Source: Pontibacter sp. HSC-14F20
Lineage (GTDB): Bacteria > Bacteroidota > Bacteroidia > Cytophagales > Hymenobacteraceae
DNA: 64,000 bases
Assembly (NCBI RefSeq): GCF_019599265.1
Contig: NZ_JAHZTC010000002.1
Location: forward strand, 186,001-250,000
Direction of reading: 5' to 3'
A program made the position numbers and the translations under genes. The stretch's first letter is position 1. Each line of letters opens with the position of its first letter. Of the stretch, positions 33,923-42,261 are shown one piece after another. The notes below the pieces were generated by a model. The model did no database searches and was not told the DNA's origin. It saw nothing but the letters and a program-made list of their open reading frames with translations.

Positions 33923-34355
33923 GATTGGTGGTTTTCAGGTGAATCTGTCCGAAGCCGTCTATCCGGAAATGCTGGCGGGAGGCTTTACCCGTCTGGTCGG
34001 CGTGCTCCAGAAAAGCAACCAGTGCGGTGAGTTCCGTTTCGCTCAGTTTGAAGTTGGGCATGGTGCCCGTACCACCCTGCATAATGGCTTTGGCATAGGG
34101 TGCGCCTTTCTCCGAAATCACGTTGGTGAGGTCAGGACCCAGGTAGCCGCCCAGTCCGTAGAGCTGGTGACAGGAAGAACAGTTGTGTTGCTGCCAGAGC
34201 CCTTTTCCCTGAATCGCCAGGTCCTGTTTGCCATCCAAAGGCACAGCAGGCACATCGGCCACATAAACGAAACCAGTGAATAAAAGGAAGGCTATAAAAA
34301 GGCTGGCGTAGATGCCAGCTTGTGCGTGAGGGCTACCAAATATCCGGTGCAGCAT
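33915..34355 (-). CDS. norC: NorC-like membrane-anchored cytochrome c
   Basis: 146 residues from ATG 34355; an upstream in-frame ATG at 34388 would place 11 extra residues before the anchor helix and overlap the predicted promoter. One N-terminal helix (Y-A-S-L-F-I-A-F-L-L-F) anchors a periplasmic cytochrome with heme site C-S-S-C-H and the NorC-typical L-Y-G-L-G-G-Y-L-G-P-D-L block; M-P-N-F provides the axial Met. It feeds electrons to the NorB-like subunit. First gene of the operon. Confidence 0.9.
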   Translation of the reverse strand: MLHRIFGSPHAQAGIYASLFIAFLLFTGFVYVADVPAVPLDGKQDLAIQGKGLWQQHNCSSCHQLYGLGGYLGPDLTNVISEKGAPYAKAIMQGGTGTMPNFKLSETELTALVAFLEHADQTGKASRQHFRIDGFGQIHLKTTNHE

Positions 34356-34384
34356 GGCAGGTAAATTTGAGCTTAGTTGAAGGC

Positions 34385-34449
34385 ACAAGTTAGTGCTGTT
34401 ACTACACCCCGGAAATGAGTATCGTTAGTCTAAATAGTGACATAGATCA
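34385..34449 (-). promoter_or_regulatory. norC promoter with Crp/Fnr-like box
   Basis: TGAC-ATAG-ATCA (34438-34449) is centred exactly 55 bases from the minus-strand element TAACTTGT (34385-34392), an imperfect TAnnTTTG. The box has one mismatch in the second half-site. Spacing matches the cupin and nos promoters. Confidence 0.55.
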
Positions 34450-34506
34450 TTTTCTGTGTATTTGTTTTTACAGCAGGTATTTGTCTTGTTAAATATTGTA
34501 TGTGAG

Positions 34507-34549
34507 TGACTTAAGTCATTTTATAATGTGGTAGGTATGGCTAGACTTG
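34507..34549 (+). promoter_or_regulatory. Promoter of the thioredoxin-like gene with Crp/Fnr-like box
   Basis: TGAC-TTAA-GTCA (34507-34518, in an extended GTGAC...GTCATT) is centred exactly 33 bases upstream of TAGACTTG (34542-34549, one mismatch to TAnnTTTG), giving a class II position. Together with 34438-34449 it makes a two-box divergent control region. Confidence 0.65.
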
Positions 34550-34573
34550 CAGTAAAATTAAACTACTCGTCAT

Positions 34574-35215
34574 ATGAACACCCCAGATATACTTACTCCC
34601 GAACTGATCAACCCGCTGACTTATCAGAGTTTTAAAAAACTGGTGGATACCCTCGTGGCAGAAAACCAGACGACAGGCCCTGAGCAGACCGAAGAACGCA
34701 TTGCTTATACCAAACTCAACCAGCAGCGCATGAAGCGGGTGGAGAAGCAATTTAAGATCGATCCTGAACTGCTGGCGGCCCTGCAACAGCCGCGTTCGGA
34801 GTGGCATTGGGTGGTGCTGGTGGAGTCGTGGTGCGGGGATGGCGCGCAGCAAATACCGGCATTTGCAGCCATTGCAGAGGCGGTTCCTACCATCGAGCTG
34901 ACGATTATCCTACGTGATGAAAATCCGGCCTGGATGGATACCTGCCTCACTAATGGCAGCCGCGCTATACCTAAGCTGATCTGCTTGGATGCCGAAACCA
35001 ACGAGCGCCTCTTTACCTGGGGACCAAGGCCGCTGGCCATACTCGAGCAGGTGCTGCGGTTTAAGGAAAAAAATCAGAATGCGACGAAAGAGGAAATAGG
35101 TACGCTGGTGCATACCCTGTATGCCAAAGACCGCAGCCAGTCGCTGCAGCAGGACCTGCTGCGATTGGTGCAGATGGCTATACCTGCAAAAGGGGAGGAG
35201 CAGGTGCTTTCTTGA
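34574..35215 (+). CDS. Thioredoxin-fold family protein with a single cysteine
   Basis: 213 residues, no signal peptide. Residues about 78-180 form a thioredoxin-like fold, with E-S-W-C-G-D-G in the active-site position: only the first cysteine of the usual CxxC is present. A cis-proline-like block (A-I-P-K-L) follows. Single-Cys members are found in Bacillota and Bacteroidota, with unknown role. It is divergent from norC and preceded by a Crp/Fnr-like box, so it may belong to the NO response. Confidence 0.82.
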   Translation: MNTPDILTPELINPLTYQSFKKLVDTLVAENQTTGPEQTEERIAYTKLNQQRMKRVEKQFKIDPELLAALQQPRSEWHWVVLVESWCGDGAQQIPAFAAIAEAVPTIELTIILRDENPAWMDTCLTNGSRAIPKLICLDAETNERLFTWGPRPLAILEQVLRFKEKNQNATKEEIGTLVHTLYAKDRSQSLQQDLLRLVQMAIPAKGEEQVLS

Positions 35216-35219
35216 AGTA

Positions 35220-35316
35220 TACCTGACAAAGGCGTTCTCGACAATGGACTCAGTTTGTATGATTAAGAGCTAGACCTCGCGTACAGTCTATAAACCGTAA
35301 TCTCCTTTGTCAGGTA
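35220..35316. repeat. 13-base inverted repeat pair (TACCTGACAAAGG)
   Basis: TACCTGACAAAGG (35220-35232) and CCTTTGTCAGGTA (35304-35316) are perfect complements 71 bases apart in the gap after the thioredoxin-like gene. The same word lacking its first T recurs at 4970-4981 after glgP. It contains most of the window-wide TATACCTG word. Function unknown. Confidence 0.6.
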
Positions 35317-35377
35317 ACATTAGCGTCGTTTGTCTTTTGTCAAAAAAATCCATTGTCAATCAATAAATAAACGTCTT

Positions 35378-35818
35378 ATGAAACTGATGATCATTGCTAT
35401 TTTCCTGGCCAGTTTAACCTCCATGTGCGGCACTGAGCGCGACCTGGAAACAGAACATACTGAAGTGATGCACGAAGAACAGGTCCTGGCCCTGAACGGT
35501 ACCGAACGCTGGAAAGCCGACGAGCCAACTAACCGCCACATGGCCCAGTTGCAGGGTATGGTGCAGGAGTTTAACTTGCAGGCCGAAAACAATTCGGCAG
35601 CAGCTTATAACGATCTGGGTACTTCGATGAAAGCAGAAATGCAGGAACTCTTTAAAGACTGCCGCATGAAAGGCCCTGCTCACGACATGCTGCACGTATA
35701 CCTGATGCCATTGGTGGAGGATGTGAATATGCTCGCTGAAAATGATGAGCACGAATCTGAAACAGCCTTTGCGCGTGTAAGTGCGCGGCTACAGGAATAC
35801 AACCAGTACTTTGAATAA
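35378..35818 (+). CDS. Small exported helical protein
   Basis: 146 residues from ATG 35378; the frame opens earlier at 35330 but that extension is basic and precedes the signal peptide. The signal K-L-M-I-I-A-I-F-L-A-S-L ends near S-M-C, possibly a weak lipobox. The mature part is acidic and alpha-helical, with H-D-M-L-H and two further His/Met stretches. No family recognised. Its stop lies 3 bases before the membrane protein at 35822, suggesting one transcript and a joint function. Confidence 0.7.
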   Translation: MKLMIIAIFLASLTSMCGTERDLETEHTEVMHEEQVLALNGTERWKADEPTNRHMAQLQGMVQEFNLQAENNSAAAYNDLGTSMKAEMQELFKDCRMKGPAHDMLHVYLMPLVEDVNMLAENDEHESETAFARVSARLQEYNQYFE

Positions 35819-35821
35819 ACG

Positions 35822-37111
35822 ATGACCGAAGTCAGTCAAAAGCCACAGCAGTTACCACAAACAGGACAGGATACCCTGGTGCGGGCACGCATCGCGCTGG
35901 GGTATTCTGTCCTAGTGGCAATGCTGGGGCTTTTTTTGCGCTGGCTGATGGTGTCGCCTGTGACGGGCGTCAACTTTAAATATTTCCTGCATGCGCACTC
36001 GCATGTGGCCTTGCTGGGATGGCTCTACTGCGCCTTTTTTGCTGCCTTGCTTTACATTTTTCCGGTGGCTGCCTCTGCTGATCGCAAGTCGTTCCGATGG
36101 CAGTTCTTTCTGACGCAGGTATCGGTGCTGGGTATGCTGTTTACCTTTCCGGTACAGGGCTATGCGCTATTTTCCATCATCTTCTCGACGATGCACATTT
36201 TACTCAGTTACTGGTTTGCCCGCAGCTACTGGAAGCATGTGCAACTTAACGTCGACACCGGCACACACGCCACTTCCCTGAAGTACATCGGGGTGGCTCT
36301 GCTGTTTATGGTCGTGTCTTCCATCGGTCCCTGGGCCATGGGGCCGATTATGGCGAAGGGCACCATTGGCGGTGAACTCTATTACTCGGCCATCTATTTC
36401 TACCTGCATTTCCAGTACAACGGCTGGTTTACCTTTGCCGTGCTCGGGCTTTTGTTCTGGTTTCTGGAGCACCACCAGGTATACTTCAACCGCAGCTGGG
36501 CCATGCGGGCTTTCTGGTTACTGGCGCTGGCCTGTCTGCCGGCCTATGCGCTCTCGGTGCTGTGGACCAAACCGGCGGACTGGGTATACGCCATCGGGTA
36601 TGTGTCTGTGGCGATGCAACTGGGGGGCTTGCTATACCTGACAAAAGTGGTGCGGCAGGTATGGGTGGAGGCGTTGCTTTTGCTCAAGCCCTGGGTTCGT
36701 GCTTTGGTAGGTATGGCACTGGTATTTTTTGTGCTGAAACTGGCCCTACAAACCGCTTCTGCCTTTCCCTACATGGCGGACCTGGCCTATAAACTGCGCT
36801 ACTTCATCATCGGCTATTTGCACTTGTCGCTACTCGGTTTTGTGTCGCTGTTTGTGCTGGCTTTCCTGTTGCAGCAAGGGCTCTATCAACTCGGCCGATA
36901 TGGCGGTATCGGGTTGACGCTTTTTCTGGCAGGCTTCTTCTGTACGGAATTGATGCTGTTCGGGCAGGGCACTTTGCTCTGGCTGGGGCTAATGGCTTTG
37001 CCGTCTTTCAACTGGCTGATGTTCTGGGCGAGTGTGCCGATGCCGCTGGGGTTGGCGCTGTTTTTTCTGGGGCAGCGGGGGCTACAACTACCTCACCGCA
37101 CTATCGCATAA
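35822..37111 (+). CDS. Multi-helix heme-copper-like / NnrS-like membrane protein
   Basis: 429 residues with about 12 hydrophobic helices. H-A-H-S-H-V-A-L-L-G-W near residue 58 resembles the heme-ligand helix of heme-copper enzymes and NnrS-type proteins. Such proteins near NO reductases are thought to bind heme or handle NO, without proven chemistry. A truncated, frameshifted copy of its 3' end lies at 39855-40212, on the far side of an AT-rich gene. Cotranscribed with 35378-35818. Confidence 0.75.
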   Translation: MTEVSQKPQQLPQTGQDTLVRARIALGYSVLVAMLGLFLRWLMVSPVTGVNFKYFLHAHSHVALLGWLYCAFFAALLYIFPVAASADRKSFRWQFFLTQVSVLGMLFTFPVQGYALFSIIFSTMHILLSYWFARSYWKHVQLNVDTGTHATSLKYIGVALLFMVVSSIGPWAMGPIMAKGTIGGELYYSAIYFYLHFQYNGWFTFAVLGLLFWFLEHHQVYFNRSWAMRAFWLLALACLPAYALSVLWTKPADWVYAIGYVSVAMQLGGLLYLTKVVRQVWVEALLLLKPWVRALVGMALVFFVLKLALQTASAFPYMADLAYKLRYFIIGYLHLSLLGFVSLFVLAFLLQQGLYQLGRYGGIGLTLFLAGFFCTELMLFGQGTLLWLGLMALPSFNWLMFWASVPMPLGLALFFLGQRGLQLPHRTIA

Positions 37112-37241
37112 ACATTTTGTTAGCAACATGAGCCCTTCTTCTCACAAATGTGGTCGGTCGTTACATTGTCGCTATGGTGTCGCGGAGTAGAATTAATTGT
37201 CTCGCCATCGTCATAACCTGCCCATGAATGTTTTACCTTTT

Positions 37242-39569
37242 TTACTCTACTTTTAAAACCTTTACAGGTTCAATGTGCGCCGCTCGAATGGTTTGGGACA
37301 GGACAGTCAGAAGCCCGACTATGGCAACCAAACCAAAGCCTAGACTTACATTTATAAAACTTAATTCAACAAGACTGCTGCCTAAATCTTGTCTAATTAA
37401 ATCACCGCCAAACAAGCCAGCCGGAACACCAATTAGTCCGGAAATAAAAATAAGAATGCCAAAATTTTTGGTAACTGTCCAAACCAGTTCTATGTTGCTC
37501 GCTCCCATTACTTTTCTTATACCCAGTTCTTTAGTTCGTGTTTCTACGGAGTAACTTGCTATACCTAAAATGCCCAAACCAGCGATTATCATCACGATAA
37601 GGGCAAAGAATCCGAAAAAGCTTATTCTTTCTCCACTGCTTGAATAATCATCTCTTAAATTCTGAAGATTTGCTGTTTTCTCAGGAAAATGGTTGTTCCA
37701 TAAGGATTGAATGGCTTGGGTCGCTTCCAATTCTGTATTTGGAATTATTTTAATGGTCAAAGCGGCTATTTCATTTGGCAAATACCGATACACTAAAGGG
37801 ATTGTCTCGCCAATAATTTCATTGGGCATGATGCCAATGACTTGTACATAGGCAGAATCCAATGCGAGCGTTTGCCCCACTAAAGTCTCCGATTCAGACT
37901 CCAATAATTTTGCGGCAGCTTCATTCACTAATACATATTGCTCAGTACTTTGGGGTATATCTTTAGGGAAATTCTGCCCCGATTTCAAGCTGATACCTTC
38001 TGTTTCAATTGTTTTTGGGTCAATACTTACGTAATTCATTTCCAGAATTTTATCCTTTAATGTTACAGAAGATTTGCCCATTTTCATCGGTTTATAATAC
38101 CAGTTAGTAGCCAAGGTCGTTTCTACCTGGCTTAACTGGCTTATTTCGTTTTGCAGGTTTTCATATTTTTCACCTTTCAAATCAAGTGTCAGGACATTGG
38201 GTGACAGGGTTGAGCTAATGATTGCATGGTTTTTTATTTCATAATCGGCTAATATGACAACCAATATCATTAGCATGATAGTCACTGAAAACTGTACGAC
38301 AATCAAAGCTTTGTAAATGGCAACACTCTGAAACAGCTTAATATTCTTCATTTTACGCAAAACCTGTATAGGCTGAAACGCTGACAATAGCCATGATGGA
38401 AGTGCCCCTGCGACTAAGCCTGTGATGACAGCGTAGGTTAATAAGCCTAATATTAAGTATGGATCATAAGAAAACGCTATATCCATTTCTGGTAGGTAGT
38501 GCATTAAAATTTCAACACATGGCACTGTAAACAACAAAGCAAACAGGGCAACAAGGGTCGATTCTATTAAAAACTGACCAATAATTTGGCCTCTTGTTGC
38601 GCCTATCGTTTTGCGAATACCCACTTCCCGCGCTCGGGAGAAGGCACGCGCCAATGTCAAGCTGATGTAGTTGAAAGCAGATAAAAGGGTTAAGGCTAGA
38701 ATTAAAAATAGCTGTGTTTTTATACCCGTCCAATCGACGCCCGCATTGTAGTCATTCTTAATATCTTTGTTTCGGGGGGTAATAGCCTCTATGGATTGGG
38801 CCAGAAATTGAAGATTGCTCTTATCCAATTTCCGATTATAGTTTTGGAGCGTGGTGTTGAGCTGCCTTAAATCATCTTCTGTTTTTAAGCGGGCATAAAT
38901 GGCGACACTCTTGAAGTCTCCCCAATTTTGTGAAATATCAGGGATTGCTCCTTTTTTTTCAAGCATTACAGTAGCATTAATAGAAAGCATTGCCTCAATG
39001 GGTAGATGTGTTTCTAAAGGCGGGTCCTGGATAATTCCCTCAACGGTATAGGAGCCTAAATTTTCAAATTGAACAGTTTGTCCTAAAGCATTGGCGTTGC
39101 CAAACATCTTTACCGCTGTTTTTTCAGTTAAAAAAAGTGAAGTGGGTTTATTGCTAAGGCTTTGTGCATTACCTGACAACAATTTAAAGCCAAAAACATC
39201 AAAAAAAGAAGGCTCCGAAAATTTTATGTCAATAGGTACATCACCACCGTCAGTTTGCAGGTTATATTTTCCTGCCAGGCGTACTTTTACTGTTTCTTCA
39301 ACAAAGGAGACGTTTTCCACTTGAGGTGCCAACGGCAATGGAGCTGTTGCCCATTTGGTTTGTTCTCCCTCATTTGTTTCCTGCGTGAGTATCCTTACTA
39401 GTTGATTTAATTCCGGATGAAAATGGTCTGTATCGTAAGTGGCTTTTAGGCCTGTAAAAAGAACAACACCAACCGCCATACTAAGGGACAAGCTCAGGAT
39501 ATTGACCAATGAAAAAAGTTTGTTTTTCCAGAGTATCCGTATGGCGATTTTTAGATTATCCTTTATCAC
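37242..39569 (-). CDS. FtsX/MacB-type ABC transporter permease
   Basis: 775 residues: one N-terminal helix (about 18-40), a periplasmic MacB_PCD domain (about 45-250), an FtsX domain (about 280-400) with A-R-E-V-G-I-R-K-T-I-G-A, a second periplasmic domain, and a C-terminal FtsX domain (about 660-770) with T-K-E-L-G-I-R-K-V-M-G-A. This 4+4 helix layout is the common Bacteroidetes efflux or lipid/peptide export permease. No ATPase gene is adjacent. GC content is clearly lower than its neighbours, and it sits between a gene and a broken copy of that gene's end, so it was probably inserted. Confidence 0.88.
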   Translation of the reverse strand: MIKDNLKIAIRILWKNKLFSLVNILSLSLSMAVGVVLFTGLKATYDTDHFHPELNQLVRILTQETNEGEQTKWATAPLPLAPQVENVSFVEETVKVRLAGKYNLQTDGGDVPIDIKFSEPSFFDVFGFKLLSGNAQSLSNKPTSLFLTEKTAVKMFGNANALGQTVQFENLGSYTVEGIIQDPPLETHLPIEAMLSINATVMLEKKGAIPDISQNWGDFKSVAIYARLKTEDDLRQLNTTLQNYNRKLDKSNLQFLAQSIEAITPRNKDIKNDYNAGVDWTGIKTQLFLILALTLLSAFNYISLTLARAFSRAREVGIRKTIGATRGQIIGQFLIESTLVALFALLFTVPCVEILMHYLPEMDIAFSYDPYLILGLLTYAVITGLVAGALPSWLLSAFQPIQVLRKMKNIKLFQSVAIYKALIVVQFSVTIMLMILVVILADYEIKNHAIISSTLSPNVLTLDLKGEKYENLQNEISQLSQVETTLATNWYYKPMKMGKSSVTLKDKILEMNYVSIDPKTIETEGISLKSGQNFPKDIPQSTEQYVLVNEAAAKLLESESETLVGQTLALDSAYVQVIGIMPNEIIGETIPLVYRYLPNEIAALTIKIIPNTELEATQAIQSLWNNHFPEKTANLQNLRDDYSSSGERISFFGFFALIVMIIAGLGILGIASYSVETRTKELGIRKVMGASNIELVWTVTKNFGILIFISGLIGVPAGLFGGDLIRQDLGSSLVELSFINVSLGFGLVAIVGLLTVLSQTIRAAHIEPVKVLKVE

Positions 39570-39854
39570 GACGTAAAATGTTTTGAATGAAAAGAGGCTA
39601 CATACTAAAGGAGATCCCTCTCAATTTGGTGTTACTTTTATAAGCTTATCTCGCTAATACTATGCTTTATGCCCCTTCAGACTTAAGTAAATGGGTTTGT
39701 AGAAGTAAGAATATGAATGATTTAGAATAGCAACAACTAAATGTGATTAAATACCCTAAAAATGTGATGAAACCTATGAATGTGCAGGATTAAGGAAGCC
39801 CATATTGCACAATAGACTGAAAAGTACTTACAGCCGGAGACTGAGGCACTTACT

Positions 39855-40212
39855 TTATCTTAGTGGGTGTTGGCCTTACCAAAATAACTGGCTACCTGCA
39901 CCTGTCCTTACTCGGTTTGTGTCGCTGTTCATGCTGGCTTTCCTGCTACAGCAAGGCCTCTACCGATTCGGCAGGTATGGCGGTATTGGGCTGTCGCTTT
40001 TTTTGGTCGGCTTCTTTTCTACGGAATTAATGCTGTTCGGGCAAGGCACTTTGCTCTGGCTGGGGCTGACGGCTTTGCCGAGTTTCAACTGGCTGATGTT
40101 CTGGGCGAGCGTGCCGATGCCGCTGGGGTTGTTCTTTCTGGGGCAGCGGGGGTTGAAGGTGAGTGGGGTGATTGTCCTAATCTTAATACAGAGCGTTCTT
40201 CTTTTAGAATAA
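39855..40212 (+). pseudogene. Truncated, frameshifted copy of the 3' end of the 35822-37111 gene
   Basis: From about 39888 (G-Y-L-H-L-S-L-L-G) the sequence matches the last 100 codons of the gene at 35822-37111, for example F-G-Q-G-T-L-L-W-L-G-L and S-V-P-M-P-L-G-L. A one-base deletion after TACTCGGTTT shifts the frame, two residues are lost near the C-terminus, and the end is replaced by an unrelated hydrophobic tail. There is no credible start. The 39570-39854 stretch before it is AT-rich with no gene seen. Confidence 0.85.
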
Positions 40213-40240
40213 CCTACTAGAAAACGTATGTTATATAATT

Positions 40241-41177
40241 AACTCAAGTTGCGTGATACTTCACGGGTTATAAAAAAATCTGTTCTGCCAGCGGCTGCTG
40301 TACGTTTTAAAGTTTGCGAACCTCCTAAACCGTAACAGCCATGACAGAACAGACCATTACAATATACTGCTTCATCGACGATTTCTTCCATGCCGTTGGC
40401 AGAAAAGATGATGCGCATTGCAAAATAAATGACGCCGAGCTCCTGACCACGGCTCTGCTCTCAGCCCGCTACTTCCATGGCAACCTGTGCTCGGCCTACG
40501 GCTACATGTAGGCCCACCACGGGGTGAGAAAGATCGACAAGTCGGGCTTTACCCGCCGTCTGCACGGCCTCAAGGAGCAGTTGCTGGCCCTTTTCTCAGC
40601 CCTGGGGCAAAGTCTGAAAGAGCTCAACACCACCTGCGCTTACCTGATCGACTCCTTCCCGGTGGCTGTGTGCGACAACATCCGCATCCCCTGCTGTCAC
40701 CTGCTCCAGTCAGAGGCCTATAGGGGCAAGTGCGTCAGCAAGCGATGCTACTTCTATGGTTTCCGCATCCAGGTCATCACCACCTTGGACGGGGTGCCGG
40801 TCCAGTTCTACATTCATGCCGGCTCTTTTGCCGACATCACCGCCTTCAAAGCCATGGAACTGGACCTGCCCCAGGACAGCCAACTTTATGCCGATGCCGC
40901 CTACACCTGCTATGAGGTGGAGGACCTGCTCGGGGAATGCGAGCAGATTGAGCTCCGCTGCTGCCGCAAATCCAACAGCAAGCGCAAGGACGAACCACAT
41001 ATAACCTTTCTCAAGGATTACTACCGAAAGCGTATTGAAACCACTTTCTCAGGCATTACCGGCTTCTTCCCTAAGAAAATCCATGCCGTCACAGCCGAAG
41101 GTTTCATCCTAAAGCTCATCCTCTTTATCTTCGCCTATACCCTAGCTCAGGTCATTGACTAGCTCGCAACTTGGGTT
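40241..41177 (+). mobile_element. IS982-like insertion sequence
   Basis: About 937 bases. The left end AACTCAAGTTGCG (40241-40253) and right end CGCAACTTGGGTT (41165-41177) are inverted repeats with one mismatch. AATT flanks both sides (40237-40240 and 41178-41181); it is either the target duplication or part of the repeats, since AATT is its own complement. It carries a single transposase frame, interrupted by a stop. Confidence 0.8.
40341..41162 (+). pseudogene. IS982-family transposase with in-frame stop codon
   Basis: A 274-codon frame from ATG 40341 to TAG 41160-41162, broken by a TAG at 40509-40511 after G-Y-M. The rest is intact and typical of IS982 DDE transposases: D-S-F-P-V-A-V-C, Y-F-Y-G-F-R-I-Q-V-I, L-Y-A-D-A-A-Y and the final E-T-T-F-S-G-I. 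A GTG at 40524 could restart translation, but that would lack the N-terminal 60 residues. Probably inactive; a CAG-to-TAG change is the simplest cause. Confidence 0.85.
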
Positions 41178-41185
41178 AATTAGGG

Positions 41186-42025
41186 TTAGAAGCTTTCTTT
41201 ATTTTCAATTAAACCTTTTTCGGTAGCCCAACTTTGGAGTTTCTCAAGTCTTAGCTTTACCTTTTCTGGTAAGTGCTCAATGGTCTGAGCATGGTAGATA
41301 GTTAATCTCTGCCTCTTGAAATTTTCAAATCCCTGCCCCTCTATTTGAAACTTGTCCATTTCAATAATTTGGTTTTCTATATCTTCTTCACTCAAGTCAG
41401 GGTGGTTATTTACCCACTCAAGGAAGCTTTTAGTTTCAGTATCATTTAAGGAAATTTCATCTAAAACTTTTAAATAACCATCAGGGAGATATTGGGTCAA
41501 CCTATCTCTATTAGTGTAGATATATCCTTTAGTATGGACGTAGTTGTGCAAATACGCAAGATTAAGTAACCTTTCTTTAATATTTAATTCGTCTTAAAAT
41601 TTTTTAATGTTATTGTGTCTGACAAGTATTTTCCAAATATCTTGTATTCTTGGTGTATCTGCTTCTTTTATATCAGCAGACCTTCATTTCTTTACAATTA
41701 TGTGTCCTGCATCATTTATGTTGTAATAAACTGATAAAAGACCTAGCTCAAGCGCACTTCTTAAAGAAGCCATTGCTTGCTTATAGAATCCAAAACATAT
41801 TAGGTTAAAGGATATCTGTAACTCATCCCAAGATTCTTCATAAGGGAAATTATGACCTGACCAGAAGCTCTCCATGTTTGTTGGAATTACATTGTGAAGA
41901 GAATAGTACATCCATAAAAGTTCTTCAATTTTATACCTAGTATCTGGATTGAGGTTAATAAATTCTTTTGTCTTATTGTAGACCTCAATACTTTTATCTG
42001 GACTATATGCAAATGGATGGAGCAT
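41186..42025 (-). pseudogene. AT-rich gene broken by two in-frame stops
   Basis: Reading from ATG 42025 to TAA near 41186 gives one continuous 280-codon frame with a TGA right after I-V-K-K and a TAA after N-I-K-K-F; both pieces are in the same phase. The product would be soluble and helical, with H-N-V-I-P and W-S-G-H-N-F in the first part and an acidic C-terminus. No family recognised. GC content is near one third, well below the neighbours, and the IS ends only 9 bases away, so it looks like decayed foreign DNA. Confidence 0.7.
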
Positions 42026-42209
42026 GTTAACTTTTGTTGCTAGTGGCTGCTACTTAGAATCCACTCAAATGTTTATCTACCATAGATAAGAAGATGTTCT
42101 TGACTGGGATAGTTAATTTTCAATACATTTCCTGTTGTACCCTGAATGTATTTAACGAAGCTAATATAGTTCTTTCTTTATAATAGCCACGTTCAAACAT
42201 TAAACAAAA

Positions 42210-42243
42210 AAACAGGAGCGCCTATACCCAGACGCTCCTGTTT
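42210..42243 (-). terminator. Terminator of the ribonucleotide reductase gene
   Basis: AACAGGAGCG (42211-42220) pairs with CGCTCCTGTT (42233-42242) around a 12-base loop; on the minus strand a run of seven T follows. Confidence 0.88.
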
Positions 42244-42261
42244 CATTTCCACTCAATTCAA

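Noticed and set aside
12008-34355. Nitrite reductase (nirK/nirS), nosR or nosX in the denitrification region
   Set aside because: Looked for copper or cd1 nitrite reductase motifs and NosR-type flavin/ferredoxin proteins; none is present in the window.
39805-40212. Frame read as an intact 135-aa membrane protein
   Set aside because: Only its later part matches the gene at 35822-37111, after a one-base frameshift; the start is not homologous, so it is a broken copy.
41186-42025. Selenocysteine or stop-codon readthrough in the AT-rich broken gene
   Set aside because: The second stop is TAA and no recoding hairpin was seen; decay is simpler.
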